From NCBI RefSeq assembly GCF_963678975.1, contig NC_089273.1:33790973-33854972 (forward strand): DNA of 64,000 nt, written 5' to 3'. The translations under genes were made by a program, and so were the position numbers. The DNA comes from Dysidea avara. Lineage: Eukaryota > Porifera > Demospongiae > Dictyoceratida > Dysideidae. Shown here piece after piece: positions 22,229 to 33,465 of this stretch. The notes under the pieces are model-generated. The model searched no databases. It was not told the DNA's origin and saw only the letters and a list, made by a program, of their open reading frames with translations. Numbering within the stretch: position 1 is the first letter of the stretch; every line of letters begins with the position of its first letter.

Positions 22229-22560
22229 TTATTTATCCCTGCTTGGTTTAAAGCAGGTTTTGTAATTTGTTCCGCCCACACGTTTTAAACTATTCTGTAA
22301 CCTTAAGAGAAATATACTGAGACAGGATACATCAAGTTCGGAGTTAATCAACTCTATAGCATTAATTGTTGTGCTGCACTTGAGTGCATCATCTATCTTA
22401 GTACATTTCGCTTGATAGGTCTTTATTTTAGAATTTGTAGACAAAACAAAACTATAGCAGCTTTTGTTACTTTTCTTAAGGATAGACTCAATTTCTTCAG
22501 CTACTTTATCAAGAATATTCAATTCAAATATGTGAAGTTTTTGCAAAGAAGCGACACATA
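22229..22560 (-). pseudogene. Upstream LRR-gene module fragment
   Basis: The translation LHIFELNILDKVAEEIESIL resembles module starts inside the main LRR pseudogene (VYELNLLDAVVLQIATYLN and the FEAELLDDVAMKTAMYLN type). It continues with FVLSTNSKIKTYQAK and the INAIELINSELD region. It is probably the next module upstream of the same gene, separated by inserted sequence. No start or signal is visible further upstream. Confidence 0.65.
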
Positions 22561-22879
22561 CATCTGCATATATTTGGAGAGTATAAGAGTTGCTCTTTCA
22601 TATCAAGCACAGAAATACTTGATCAGCTTCAAGCATTACGAGCAATGTCACTTGATCGATAATACATATTTTTGTCCGAGAATTGAGAACATTCGGGCAG
22701 GTCACTTTTGCAGCTCCTGCAGCCAGACTAAGAAAGCTGCAGGTCTGAAATTTTGCATGTAAGAGTTTATGGCCTAGACCTCTCCAAAGGCATAGCAAGA
22801 GCAGAAATTTTCTTTGCAGGTTTAAAGAAAAACCACGTCCGAACCTATGGTGGTCAAACATTAGTGGCTTACTATGTAG

Positions 22880-23415
22880 GTTGCTTCTCTTATTGACGTT
22901 AGCCAGGAGTTTATTTGGACTGCTTTCAAGAAGCTAGCTCCACAATTGGATCAGCTTCAGCATAAAAATGAAACAATTTTGCTGGATGAAATGCCTGATC
23001 TAGACGTGGTTTGTGACAAATTCTGGACAAAATTTGGCAACAATTTGATTGAATTAGCTGATTGCTTGGAGAACCACCATCAGGTACACTGTCAGAAAAG
23101 TTTAGCCTGTCTTTGCTGTATCTCATTTTTCATGTACATACACAGGTTTGAGCATTTTTGCAAATAGGGACACATGCAAGGGAGGATAGTATAAGTGTGG
23201 CTGTTGATGTGGCAACGAATTTAATGGTCAAAACAGGAGTCATTGTTAAATTCACTGTAGAAGAATTAAGAGATAACATCTCAAAATATCAGTGTGGATG
23301 CAAGGGTCAAAGCTGCAAATTCAATAGTTTAGATAAACACCTGAAGTGGAAGAAGAAGAAGACAAAAAGTCTAAAACTCCCTATAGTACAATTATCTCAA
23401 TGTGTTTTCTTCTGA
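22880..23415 (+). pseudogene. Two-exon fragment, family not recognised
   Basis: An acceptor ending at 22879 precedes a 204-bp phase-0 exon (22880-23083, SLIDVSQEFIWTAFKKLAPQ region). A 62-bp GT...AG intron (23084-23145) follows, then a second exon open to 23415 except for a TGA at 23149-23151, its second codon. The second exon reads EDSISVAVDVATNL, then FTVEELRDNISKYQCGCK, with a basic C-terminal end. No known domain was identified. Frame continuity across the intron supports a real former gene. The TGA implies decay, unless the acceptor differs. Confidence 0.45.
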
Positions 23416-23925
23416 TATGTAGATGGCTTTGATCAAATGTAAGTTTTCCTGTTTAAGCATACTGTATATGCACCTACATCAGTGTTAATTAACAACCCAT
23501 CCAAAACCACATCATGACCCGACAATTGCAAATGTTCTAGCAAGATTATTTATTCTAATCTTGATATTAATCATACTAACCCCCAGCCACTATAAAGCTA
23601 ATACCCACTGCATTTTGTTATAGCAATATTCCTGCAACTACTTTATTAGAGTATCTTAATCATGCTGATTACCTCGAGTGAGCTGCACAATAAATTATAG
23701 GGGTGGTTCAATGTTTTGGTTTGTACAGCTAAACTGTAGCTGGGTTGAGCTAGATGCCTAGATCATTAAGTGATTATATATATGGTCACCACATGTACTC
23801 TGATAAGTAAGAGCTGGCAGAACATTTTGATTGTTGAAGGACTTGGCCCCAGCGATTTATTTTAATGCACAAGTAAGTGCAGCTATGGGTACAGTATATC
23901 TACTCCGTCTCACAATCGTAGTAGC
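23416..23925. other. Intergenic, nothing recognised
   Basis: AT-rich and non-coding. A TTATTAGAGTATCTTAATC phrase at about 23642 loosely resembles the short dispersed motif described at 8691. Confidence 0.4.
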
Positions 23926-23933
23926 ATAGCTAA

Positions 23934-24460
23934 CAGTGTTGGGAGTAACACGTTGCTTATGTAACGCGTTATGTAATATTATTACTTTTGTGGTAACTAA
24001 GTAATAATTATAACGAAATATGCTATAAAAACAGGTAAAATTACTCAAGTTACTTTACTTACAAATGTAATGCGATACCTAAGTAAGATAGTTACTGTAA
24101 TGAATCTAATATTATGTAATATTATTGCTACAAGTAACGAAGTTACTAATCTCATTACTAATCCACTGAATAATTCCTAGCCACAATGAAGTAATGAAGC
24201 CTACTGAATGAAGCTTTTTCACCCGTTTCTTACTTATAGCCAAGATTTGCACATTGTCCAACAACGCAATCATGTCACGTGATAAGGTGGTAGTTTCACA
24301 CGTGACAGCTTAAGGCTGTGGACACAAAGTAATATAATATGTAATATTATCATAGTTACTTTATTTTATGGGTAATATATAGCTGTAACTAAATAGTTCA
24401 GTGGCAAGTAATATGTAATATGTAACTAGTTACTTTTAACAAGTAACTTGCCCAACACTG
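23934..24460. mobile_element. hAT-like MITE with perfect 8-bp duplication
   Basis: Ends CAGTGTTGGGAGTAAC and the inverse of CAGTGTTGGGCAAGTTACTT. It is flanked by ATAGCTAA on both sides (23926-23933 and 24461-24468). The 527-bp interior is built of GTAATATTATTAC-type inverted motifs and has no transposase. The 8-bp duplication and CAGTG end fit hAT-derived elements. Confidence 0.85.
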
Positions 24461-24468
24461 ATAGCTAA

Positions 24469-24744
24469 GCACTTCAAATAGTTTGGTGATATCTAACTAT
24501 GCTTCTGTAAGGAAAGTGTCAAATACGGAAAATCCATGCCTCAGTATGGTTTCCGTGTATAAAGAAGACATTACCGTAATGGAAGATAAATGAAGTGTTG
24601 GCCTCAATGATTTAATTATCAAATTTACTTTAGCCATGTTTGAGATAGAAGTGGTCACATTAAAGAGGTGGCAAGGTTTCACTGTACAAAATACATAAAC
24701 TTTAATTCAGAGTAAAGACAGCAAGCTTAAGACTGTATGTATAC
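24469..24744. other. Short spacer between two MITEs
   Basis: No gene or repeat recognised. Its last 8 bases, ATGTATAC (24737-24744), are the left target duplication of the next element. Confidence 0.4.
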
Positions 24745-25081
24745 TAGTGTTGAAATGATTATTCAGTTATTTGACTATTCGGTCTGCAAGACACTATTCG
24801 ATTCGTTAGCACACTATTCAAATAATCGTTAGCACTTTGTACACTATATTCAGATGGGAAAGCCAGCCTTGATACTTAAGATTGTGAATGAAGTGATGTT
24901 TTTATGCTGTAAAAATTCTATTTTAGAAAAGATAGAAATAGCTCTTAGGCTTTACCTTACTCCCTAACGAAAGATTACAGTACTTATTCAATAGAAGTAT
25001 AAGCTTAAAAAATAATCGAATATTCGGTCGTTTTGTTCACAACTATTCGAATACTAAAAATTGCTATTCGTTTCAGCACTA
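24745..25081. mobile_element. hAT-like MITE with perfect 8-bp duplication
   Basis: Ends TAGTGTTGAAATGATTATTC and the inverse of TAGTGCTGAAACGAATAGC. It is flanked by ATGTATAC on both sides (24737-24744 and 25082-25089). 337 bp, rich in CGAATA/TATTCG phrases, non-coding. Confidence 0.85.
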
Positions 25082-26297
25082 ATGTATACAGTGTTTGTGT
25101 GGTTCAGTTTAGAATATACATGCGCACAAATAATTAGAGTCCATGATAATTATGAACTCTTGATTTTATGTATACTTATAGTACATTCTATATTACATTG
25201 CATAAGTGTGAATCCAGAATATGAACCTGGATTGCCAATGACAAACACTAGTACTATCACAATGCCAGTGACCAACTCTAGTACTATCACAATGCCAGTG
25301 ACCAACACTAGTGCTACTACAACGCCAGTGACCAACACTAGTGCTACTAAAACGCCAGTGATCAACACTAGTGCTACTACAATGCCAGTGATCAACACTA
25401 GTGCTACTACAATGCATGTGACCAACACTACTGCTACTACAATGCCCAGCCAGCACTAGTATTACTATAATGTCAGTGACTAACACTAGCGTGACTACAA
25501 TGCCAGTGACCAACACTAGTGCTACTACAATGCCAGTGACCAACACTACTGCTACTACAATGACCAGCACTAGTATTACTGTAATGCCAGTGACCATCAC
25601 TAGTGCTACTACAATGCCAGTGACCAACACTAGTGCTACTACAATGCCAGTGACCAACACTACTGCTACTACAATGACCAGCACTAGTGTTACTGTAATG
25701 CCAGTGACCAACACTAGTGCTACTACAATGCCAGTGACCAACACTAGTGCTACTACAATGCCAGTGACCAACACTAGTGCTACTATAATGACCAGCACTA
25801 GTATTACTGTAATGCCAGTGACCAGCACTAGTGCTACTACAATGCCAGTGACCAACACTAGTGCTACTACAATGCCAGTGACCAACACTAGTGCTACTAC
25901 AATGACCAGCACTAGTATTACTGTAATGTCAGGGACCAACACTACTGCTACTACAATGACCAGCACTAGTATTACTGTAATGCCAGTGACCAGCACTAGT
26001 GCTACTACAATGCCAGTGACCAACACTAGTGCTACTACAATGCCAGTGACCAACACTAGTGTTACTACAATAACCAGCACTAGTGTTACTGTAATGACAG
26101 TGACCAGCACTAGTGCTACTACAACGCCAGTGACCAACATTAGTACTACTACAATACCAGTGACCAAGACAAGTACTACTACAATGAAAGGAACCAATGC
26201 TAGTTCTACTGCAGGGATCAATATTAGTACACCTACAATGCCAGCAACCAACACTAGTGCCACTCCAATGCCAGTGATCAGTACTAGTGCTATATAA
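25082..26297 (+). CDS. Possible Thr/Ser-rich mucin-like protein, frame broken
   Basis: An ATG at 25082 lies within the MITE target duplication. It opens a frame with a hydrophobic stretch (LLILCILIVHSILHC, about residues 25-40) followed by NTSATTMPV-type repeats with many N-X-S/T sites. The frame ends at 25457-25459 because a few extra bases near 25444-25450 shift it. Repeats continue in another frame from 25470 to 26297. A secreted or membrane mucin-like product is possible. However, the whole tract is a minisatellite and the opposite strand is also open for 370 codons, so coding status is doubtful. Confidence 0.35.
25232..26290. repeat. 30-bp minisatellite (ACTAGT-containing)
   Basis: Tandem imperfect units of about 30 bp of the type ATGCCAGTGACCAACACTAG plus TGCTACTACA, with 21-bp variants (ATGACCAGCACTAGTATTACT). 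Variants are arranged as higher-order blocks. The unit length divisible by three keeps frames open on both strands. Confidence 0.9.
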
Positions 26298-27604
26298 ATT
26301 GCCAACAGAAAAAAAATTAAAGTGCTATTCCCTATATGATGTATGGGGTTTACCTCAACCTAGGAGACAGAAAAGACTGTAGATATGTTTAAAGTCACTA
26401 TATTCTGCATAATGTTAGCATTTTAGTCAAGTTTAATATCGTTACAGATTTGTTATGCTGTTGTAACCACAGAAAACAAACGTACACTGTATATACGTAG
26501 CTATAATTACTGAAAAGCTGTCTGTTTATCCATGGTAAAGTTATTAATAACTCCTGAACCATGGCACTGATTGACCTCAAATTTGCTGCACTTTCAAGTT
26601 ATTTCCAGACATTTCTAGCATGTCCTGTTCACTCTACAGATTCCAAAACTACCATTATCAATTTCCATAATATACTGTATCTATATAATATTATGGTGTA
26701 TTTCATATCTATAGCTAAGAATCTTGCCTTGCAATTTGCAAACTTTTTCCCACAAAGCCAACTTATTAGAAGGAGTCAGCTTTAGTTTGAAGAAATCTAT
26801 TGAGTTAGCCAGCTTTTGAAAATGAAGCTAAAATAGGCGAACTATTCTGCCATTGCAAGAACACAATTTCACCCTACACAAAACTGCTTTCCATGATGTA
26901 GTTGCATGCTCTTAGGTATGAATGGAATCCAGCCAGGAACCCTCGACATCGTGCCTGTGCAGGGCTGGTGGAAGCTGTTAGTGGCTGGTTAGGCAACAAG
27001 CCAGGTTTTGATTCAGGGATTGTGATGAGTGTGTGAAGTATGATGAGTGACTGTGCTGCGAACCCTCTAGGGGGGTCTGGGGGCATGCCCCCCCCCCCCC
27101 CCCCCAGAAAATTTTGAATTTTTAGTATTTGTAAACAACATTCTGAAGCAATTTTAGCACCTTTACAAGAGTTGATTTTAAGATATTGCTTCATACATAC
27201 ACTGACTTGTGACTTCCCTAGCTGTCACACTACCTTTCTGTATGTTGTAAAGTATAATTTCGTTTATACAATTGATCAGGTTTTTAAATGTTTTGCCTTC
27301 TTACCTGTCCCCCAATAATAATAATAACCTACCTTTCAGTTGAGCTGGAAGAACGTACACCGCACTGGTCATCACGTGCTTCAATCATTAGATGCATGAA
27401 TATGCACGACGTAACTACTATACGTAACTACTGTACGGAGCTACCTTATTAGTGTGTAGCTATATTAGCTTAGCTAGGCATGCGCTCACATGACTGGCTT
27501 GGGCTGTGAAAATCTGCTACGGCAGTGGCTGTAGTGGCCGTAGTGCTTACACCGGCCCTGCTGTGGAACAATGTTCTCTGTTGAACATTCTTTTATTTTA
27601 TTTC
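26298..27604. other. Intergenic with a GC-rich repeat scrap
   Basis: Mostly non-coding. Near 27064-27130 a GGGGGGTCTGGGGGCATGCC stretch with a C-run and following AAATTTTGAA resembles the interior of the CAGGGG-ended element at 8225-8260, so a fragment of that family lies here. Nothing else recognised. Confidence 0.45.
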
Positions 27605-27611
27605 TGAATGT

Positions 27612-27935
27612 TTGACATGTCCCAAGGGTGGCTTTCCACCAATTCATCACAATGGGATGTGTGATTTGACAGCTACGGAGGTATATCATGAGGTTGAAAT
27701 TGGACCCCATTTACAACCAGTCACAGGTGAGCAGTTCAACTTAAACACTAAAGATAGAGCTTGTCTTGTCATTTCAGTAAACGGTTCTTGGGGAGGAAAA
27801 CCTACATCATACAGTATGATAGTACTGTATAGTAGGGACCACAAAGGAGTAGGCATGGCCCATGAAATAACATCACCAAAAAACCAGCCTCAAGTTTTCA
27901 GGATGATGGCTCATGAGGCAGTATTGCTTAGGTAA
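27612..27935 (+). pseudogene. Retroelement nuclease-like domain fragment
   Basis: The translation CPKGGFPPIHHNGMCDLTA, then EVEIGPHLQPVTGEQFN and LVISVNGSWGG, matches (from recall) a domain common in animal RT-bearing elements: HN..RD..A, EP.LQP.TGE, and an ARLDI...FWGG core, here degenerate. No RT is present nearby. The frame ends at 27935. Interpreted as a dead fragment; the same type of domain, better preserved, follows the RT at 60-61 kb. Confidence 0.55.
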
Positions 27936-28484
27936 AACTAAATCCTAACAAGCTTTCAGATCAACCCAAAATGCTTTCAACCAATTGCTACAGAATTTGT
28001 AAAAAAAATTTCTACTGACTGGGTAACTGACTGATGCCTTTTAGACAAGTTTAATTCAATACTGGCTAAGACTATGGGCTTGATTTTTTCACTGTTCGAC
28101 ATCGTTTTAGCCTGAGTGGTGTCTTTTGGGATACCGTAGTACATAGTGTCCTGCTTTGTGTCCCATTCATCTTTGCTGATAACGAAAAGTGTTGATATGG
28201 CGGTAGCACTTGATGGCTTCCCAGAAATTGTCCGTATTTTTTGTACTGCTTATTTTCATTGCAGAGGTGCTTTTGAACAGTTCTTGGTCCTTACTGTTGT
28301 GCAACAGGTTGAACATAACAGACAACGAATTGTAATGGATACTTCACTTTTCAGACGATAATAGATACACTGTAGCTGGGACACGCAGTGTCATTTTAGA
28401 TGTGGTATGCGTGGGTTTACCAGTCATAATAATTATTTACAAAAAAGCTAACAAAAAAATACACAAAAACTTGGAATTTTCAGA
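27936..28484. other. Intergenic, nothing recognised
   Basis: A short open frame at 28146-28361 has no recognisable motif. No repeat structure stood out. Confidence 0.35.
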
Positions 28485-28715
28485 GTAGGGACCATAGCAC
28501 ATCGATAAAAAGTACTGATTCACAAGATGGAGTAGTGCACAATGTTAAATCACAGTAAAAATAATAAGAAATGTTATATCCCTACTGTGCATTTCCATTA
28601 TGGTATCTTGATCACAGTAGGGATATAACACTTCTTAAATGTTTTACTGTGATTTAATATCGTGCACAACTCCAACTTGTTTCAGTACTTTTTATTGATG
28701 TACTATGGTCCCTAC
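28485..28715. repeat. Inverted repeat (fold-back), arms about 105 bp
   Basis: The left arm starts GTAGGGACCATAG and includes TGTTATATCCCTACTGTG; the right arm carries the inverse and ends CTATGGTCCCTAC at 28715. Homology continues loosely outwards on both sides (GAATTTTCAG against TGAAAATTTT). A probable non-autonomous fold-back element; no duplication was identified. Confidence 0.8.
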
Positions 28716-28927
28716 TGTAGTTGAAAATTTTTCTGTGTACTTGTTGATGTAAAAGTTCATACGCTCCAAGTAATCATACCACTTATGCCATGGCCTATCA
28801 TAAAAAGCTTAAATTAATTTGCCTCCCTGCTATTTGATAAGCTGGACATGAATTATGCAGCTGTAATGGAATGGGTACACTGCTGCTTGTCTTTCTCACT
28901 CCTAAGTTATGTTGGAGGGGATCTAGG

Positions 28928-29371
28928 TAGGGACCCGCCGATTATGCTGGCATAATAATGAGCATAATAGGTACCTGAAAGCATTGAGCATAATGCTAGC
29001 ATAATAGGCAGAACACTTGTACATTACCATAATTTCTTGCTTATCAAAATACATATCACAGAAAAAGATCGATATACTCTAATAGAACAGTCAGAGAAAT
29101 CAGACAGCTGACTGTTCTATTAGAGTATATCAATCTTTTCTGTGGCATACATTTTGACAATCAAGGATTTAGAGTTTGTGCTTTAGAAACTTACTGTTTT
29201 CCCCAAAAATGCAAATTTACTAGAAAACATGGGAACTGAGGTATAAATAACGAGCATAATTTGAGCATAATGGGTAAATATTGAGCATTAATTTAAGCAT
29301 AATAGGCAAAATTTTGAGCAGTGCAGCATAGCATAATAGGTAAAATAATGAGCATAATCAGCGGGTCCCTA
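28928..29371. mobile_element. hAT-like MITE with perfect 8-bp duplication
   Basis: Ends TAGGGACCCGCCGATTATGC and the inverse of TAGGGACCCGCTGATTATGC, flanked by GATCTAGG on both sides (28920-28927 and 29372-29379). The interior has repeated GAGCATAATAGG phrases. An inner palindrome (about 29056-29145) holds two opposed copies of the GACTGTTCTATTAGAGTAT motif. 444 bp, non-coding. Confidence 0.85.
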
Positions 29372-29379
29372 GATCTAGG

Positions 29380-30916
29380 TCCTCAAAAGGCAGTTTTGAT
29401 TATTTGCTGGGATCATCACTGATTGATCTTATATCCAGGTCTACACCAAATTTGCAGCTTTTAAACAATAATTGCTATAATGCTTGTTTCGCATTTGTAT
29501 TTTGTATTTCATTTGTTTTGTAATTCAAAAAATTATTTGCCTAAAAAATAATTATATGGAAACACAGCCAGGATGTATTACTATGCCAATAGTAATGATG
29601 TCCAACATAGTGTATGTTGAACAATGTGTGGTTTTTGAAAGTAACATTCTATGCTTCCAGAATTGGATTCAGAGGTAAAATAGAGTATACAGTAACCTGA
29701 GCTATGTCTGTTTATTTGTACCTGACCAAGGAAACCATGAAAGGGCCAAACTGCTGTATTATTTGCCACATAATCAAGTCATTTCTTAGGGGCATAATTA
29801 TATCTATGGTAGCAGAAGCCAGCAGCCAGGTAAGAATGAAAGGAGAATCACCACCATGAATGTTGAAGTGTCCTATGACAGGCTGAGCAATGTCCATTTA
29901 CAGTTTACCACTGACCAAGCCAGGGTACCAGACATAGGCAATTCTGAGGAGGGTATAAATTTAATTTTAGGCAAGCCTTCAAATTGCAAAAATACTGCAG
30001 TTTCTTGGGAGTGCACCACCAGACCCATTTGAAATTCTACTTTATATTACAGCCATACAACAATAGTCATTTTGTTCCCTACTTGGCCCCCCTGTAGGTC
30101 AGGTGAAGAATCACCACTGGTAGCAGAAAACAGTCCAGGGGTGATTGGTACTTGCATGCATGGGTCCTTGGTACAAACAACCTGCATGAAAAGAAGGTAT
30201 TGCCACTAGTACTATAATTTCAGTACAGGTCCGCCAATGTGTGAGGCTCAAAGTTTGGTACGATGAGATATTTAATTTTCTAGCATTGAAAAGGGGATTC
30301 ATCTGAACTCCCTGCCTTACTCCCTTGGAGTGCATATAGAAGGAATGATATAGCGTAAGCAGAACAGAGAGATGAGCAACTCAGAATCCTTGAGATGGCA
30401 TTGACGAGTACTTCGGAGAGTGACAGTGATGAAGAGTTATCATACATACATAGAAAGGGTGAAATACAGTAAGATGGTCTAGTGAAGGAAGCCTTAATAA
30501 GCCCCCTATATGAACTTTCATCCATAACTTTCAAAGAATTGTTTGTATCAAAAAAAGTCAAACCAGACTTGAATTCTGCACCAGTTTATTGCATATGATG
30601 GTAACAAAAATATGTCATAGGGTCACAATCAAGAATTACATCATCATCACCATAACAATGGATTACTCTTTTTCTTTAAATACCTTTTTCAGGCAGCTAG
30701 TATTGTTGCCAATGGCTCCATTCTCTGTAATTGTGTTATAAAGTAGAAACGGACTTGCTGCACTTCATTTATACAAATGAATAATACTAAGTGCCTCGCA
30801 TATACTGGGTGGAGGAATGTGGTGTGAAATTTAAGGATTATGGTTAAAACATGAAGTGAAATGGAAAGATTCCATGGTATTGTAGCCATGACATGGTATT
30901 GTAGCCATGACATGGT
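29380..30916. other. Intergenic with weak coding-like scraps
   Basis: No gene can be named. A plus-strand stretch at about 30370-30590 reads DEQLRILEMALTSTSESDSD and, after a TAA, YELSSITFKELFVSKKVK, which looks like decayed coding sequence of unknown origin. Between 30877 and 30916 a CATGGTATTGTAGCCATGA phrase is tandemly repeated just outside the ISL2EU left end. Confidence 0.35.
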
Positions 30917-30918
30917 AT

Positions 30919-31104
30919 GGCACATATTCATTTATTAAAAATGCGTAATTAGAAAATGCGGCACAGAGGGCATCGCGTAATTAGTGTTTTGTTGTCAAGG
31001 TGTAGTTGACAGTGTTTTTGTGTAGTTAGTAGTGCTTTGCTTGTACTGGACAACAGTTTTGAACAAGGTTGTAATTAGAACACCAGCTGACTAATTTGGC
31101 AAGT
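30919..31104. repeat. ISL2EU left terminal inverted repeat
   Basis: 186 bp, pairing with 34995-35194 with a few short indels. Identical phrases include GTGTAGTTGACAGTG and TTGTAATTAGAACACCAGCT (inverse at right with one change). Confidence 0.85.
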
Positions 31105-31273
31105 AGAGCTCACGCTTAGCTTAACCAACCAGCGGCTCACGCTGTGGTAAAGCTTGTTTGCATGTTAGAGGTTTTATAATTCACTGAACATATTGTGTAA
31201 CAATACAGGAATTTAGTTTTAAGGTTTGTGTACTAGCTGGTCATAAGTTGTTTAGAAATAGCAGTGTTATTGG

Positions 31274-33144
31274 ATGACAAGTGATGCTGAAGAATTACTA
31301 TCAAACAACTTGTTACCATGGGTCAATGAAAAAGATGTGCCTGGTGCTAGTTTGTGTGGAAGAGACCCATCCACTTTAACCATTCCACAACTCAAGTGCT
31401 GGTTACAATGCTGGCAAGCCTCTCTTAAGGGAAAAAAACCTGATCTTATTGCTAGGTTAGATGAAAACTACTTGGTATATAGCTAACACACTGTGTCACA
31501 AATCACAGGGTAACAGTTTACATCAGAAATGGGTGGGATAAGGATGTTGTGAACCCTGAAAGTTGTCAAGGTGCTACTGTTAGTTTTTCATGACTGATTC
31601 CAGAAGATAGCTGGAAGAGGCTTAAAGATATTTATTCAGGAAGACAGCCAGAAGATGTTTTTGTGTTCATCAATGCACAAATGATCAGTTATTTCGTGGA
31701 GAGAACTCTTGCAGATGGTGAACCAGCCAATGATGTGAAAGCATTGAATAATTCTGCTATGCGTCTGTTTAGGTGTGGGCACATCCAAGATATCATGATA
31801 TCTCAGGCTAACGGTTTTTTGAACTGACATACCAAGTGCATGCCAGAGATGAAAAAGGACAAGATGTACAAGCTGTTCTTGCATTTAGACCCTGATATAC
31901 TTGCTATAGTAGGTGCTGAGTGTGGATGTCCTGCTGGTAAAGGACCACATGCTAGCTGTAAACATATTGGTGCTCTGTGTTATGCTCTAGAAGAGTTTAG
32001 TAGATTTGGTAAGATCCCTGGTTTCTTAACCTGTACAGACCAGCTTCAGTGCTGAAGTATACCACAAGAAAAGAAGTTGGATATCATACCGGTTTCAGGT
32101 CTTTCATTAAGAAAGTGCAAGCTGATGAAGGAAAATTGTAATAAAAAATCCAGGAGTGTATTTGATCCTCGACCAGTAGAGTACCGCACAATGGACAGCA
32201 AAGCTCTTGAAGAGTTTAGATGTGGTTTGCTGTCATTTGGTGAACCAAGCGCTTTCCTAGACATCCTTCTTCCACCTGAAAAGAAAATTAAGCATGACCA
32301 CACATATTCGTTACCACCTCAAAGTGAACATGAAACAAACTGGGCACTATTACCATCCATTGAAGAGAGTTCTACTTTTGAAGATGATGAATTGCCTGTA
32401 GTTCAAAGTGATGAAATGACCCTACAATGCCTTCTTGTTAAGCTTAACCTAAGAGTTACTCCTCATGAAAGACAAATGGTAGAAATGGAAACAAGGAGTC
32501 AATCTGTGCAACCAGAATGGCACTGCTTACGCTACAACTGGATAACAGGCTCTAAATGTGGAAGAATCCTGATTCAGAAGAAAAAACAGTTGCACTGATT
32601 ACATATTGTCTCTACCCCAAACCATTAGATCCCTTGCCTGCACCAATGCTTTGGGGACAGCATCATGAGTCCATTGCTATACAAAAGTACATTGCATCCA
32701 AAAATCAAGTGACTGTTAAAAAGTGTGGCTTTATTATCCATCCAAGATATGGTTGGCTTGGGGCATCACCTGATGGTCGTGTGGTTGACAGGCTGTGTAG
32801 TGAAGCAGAAGGAATTTTAGAAATAAAATGCCCATTCTCCAAGTGGGATGTTACACCATTAGAGGCTTGCCAAGATATCAACTTCTATTGTGAAACTAAA
32901 AATTCTGCAGTTACCTTAAAGAAAAACCATGCCTACTATCATCAAGTTCAACTACAGTTGTATGTTGGGTAAGATCTATACAAATGGTGTGACTTTTGTG
33001 TGTATACCACCAAAGGAATGTCAATAGAGTGAATTCTACCAGATCCAGCATGGAAATGTGACAGCGTTTCAGAACTTGAGTCATTCTTTGACAATTATTT
33101 ACTACCAGAAATTGTATGCCCTAAATACAAGCCAAACTATGTTA
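31274..33144 (+). pseudogene. SAP-SWIM-YqaJ nuclease gene of ISL2EU
   Basis: Accessory protein of the transposon. In order: a SAP-like DNA-binding motif (31274-31486, LTIPQLKCWLQCWQASLKGK then DLIARL); a SWIM zinc finger (about 31915-31975, CGCPAGKGPHASCKHIGAL); a linker; and a YqaJ/lambda-exonuclease-type domain (32556-32972) with GASPDG, EIKCP and YYHQVQLQLYVG, which supply the expected D, E-x-K and Q residues. In-frame stops: TGA at 31825 and 32053, TAA at about 32970, TGA at 33030. A one-base shift in an A-run near 32580 breaks the catalytic domain from the rest. YqaJ homology continues to about 33144 (FDNYLLPEIVCPKYKP). The SAP segment is in another frame, so an intron or shift lies between about 31486 and 31597. 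Likely role in the family: processing of DNA ends. Confidence 0.85.
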
Positions 33145-33465
33145 TATAATGTTCACCCTGTATGTATGCACTGCAATAGAGTTAGAGTGATTTATTTGGG
33201 TATACACAGTGGGACATCCATTATTCAATCACAAATAAGTGGATTGGGGAATTGTATTCATTCACGCACAGAACTCTACTTTAATAGAACATACAATAGT
33301 TGTCAAAATACTCTAATAGAACAGTCATTCATACTACGCATATTTGAGAGTTTAGACAATCGAAGACCAACTGTATGTATGTGTAATGGTGGATACCACC
33401 TGTAGTGGATAGCTACTTACCACTGTATGTTATTATGTATAATTTTTGTTTGATATATACATTTA
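33145..33465. other. Spacer between convergent ISL2EU genes
   Basis: Non-coding. Contains a reverse copy of the dispersed GACTGTTCTATTAGAGTAT motif at 33308-33326 and a second, partial one about 30 bp before it. Confidence 0.5.

Noticed and set aside
25193-26305. A 370-codon minus-strand hydrophobic frame that could be read as a multi-pass membrane protein
   Set aside because: It is the antisense of a 30-bp minisatellite whose unit length keeps all frames open; the composition is a by-product of the repeat and there is no start context or non-repeat part.
28146-28361. A 71-codon plus-strand frame
   Set aside because: No motif, no neighbouring exon and no repeat family; indistinguishable from chance.
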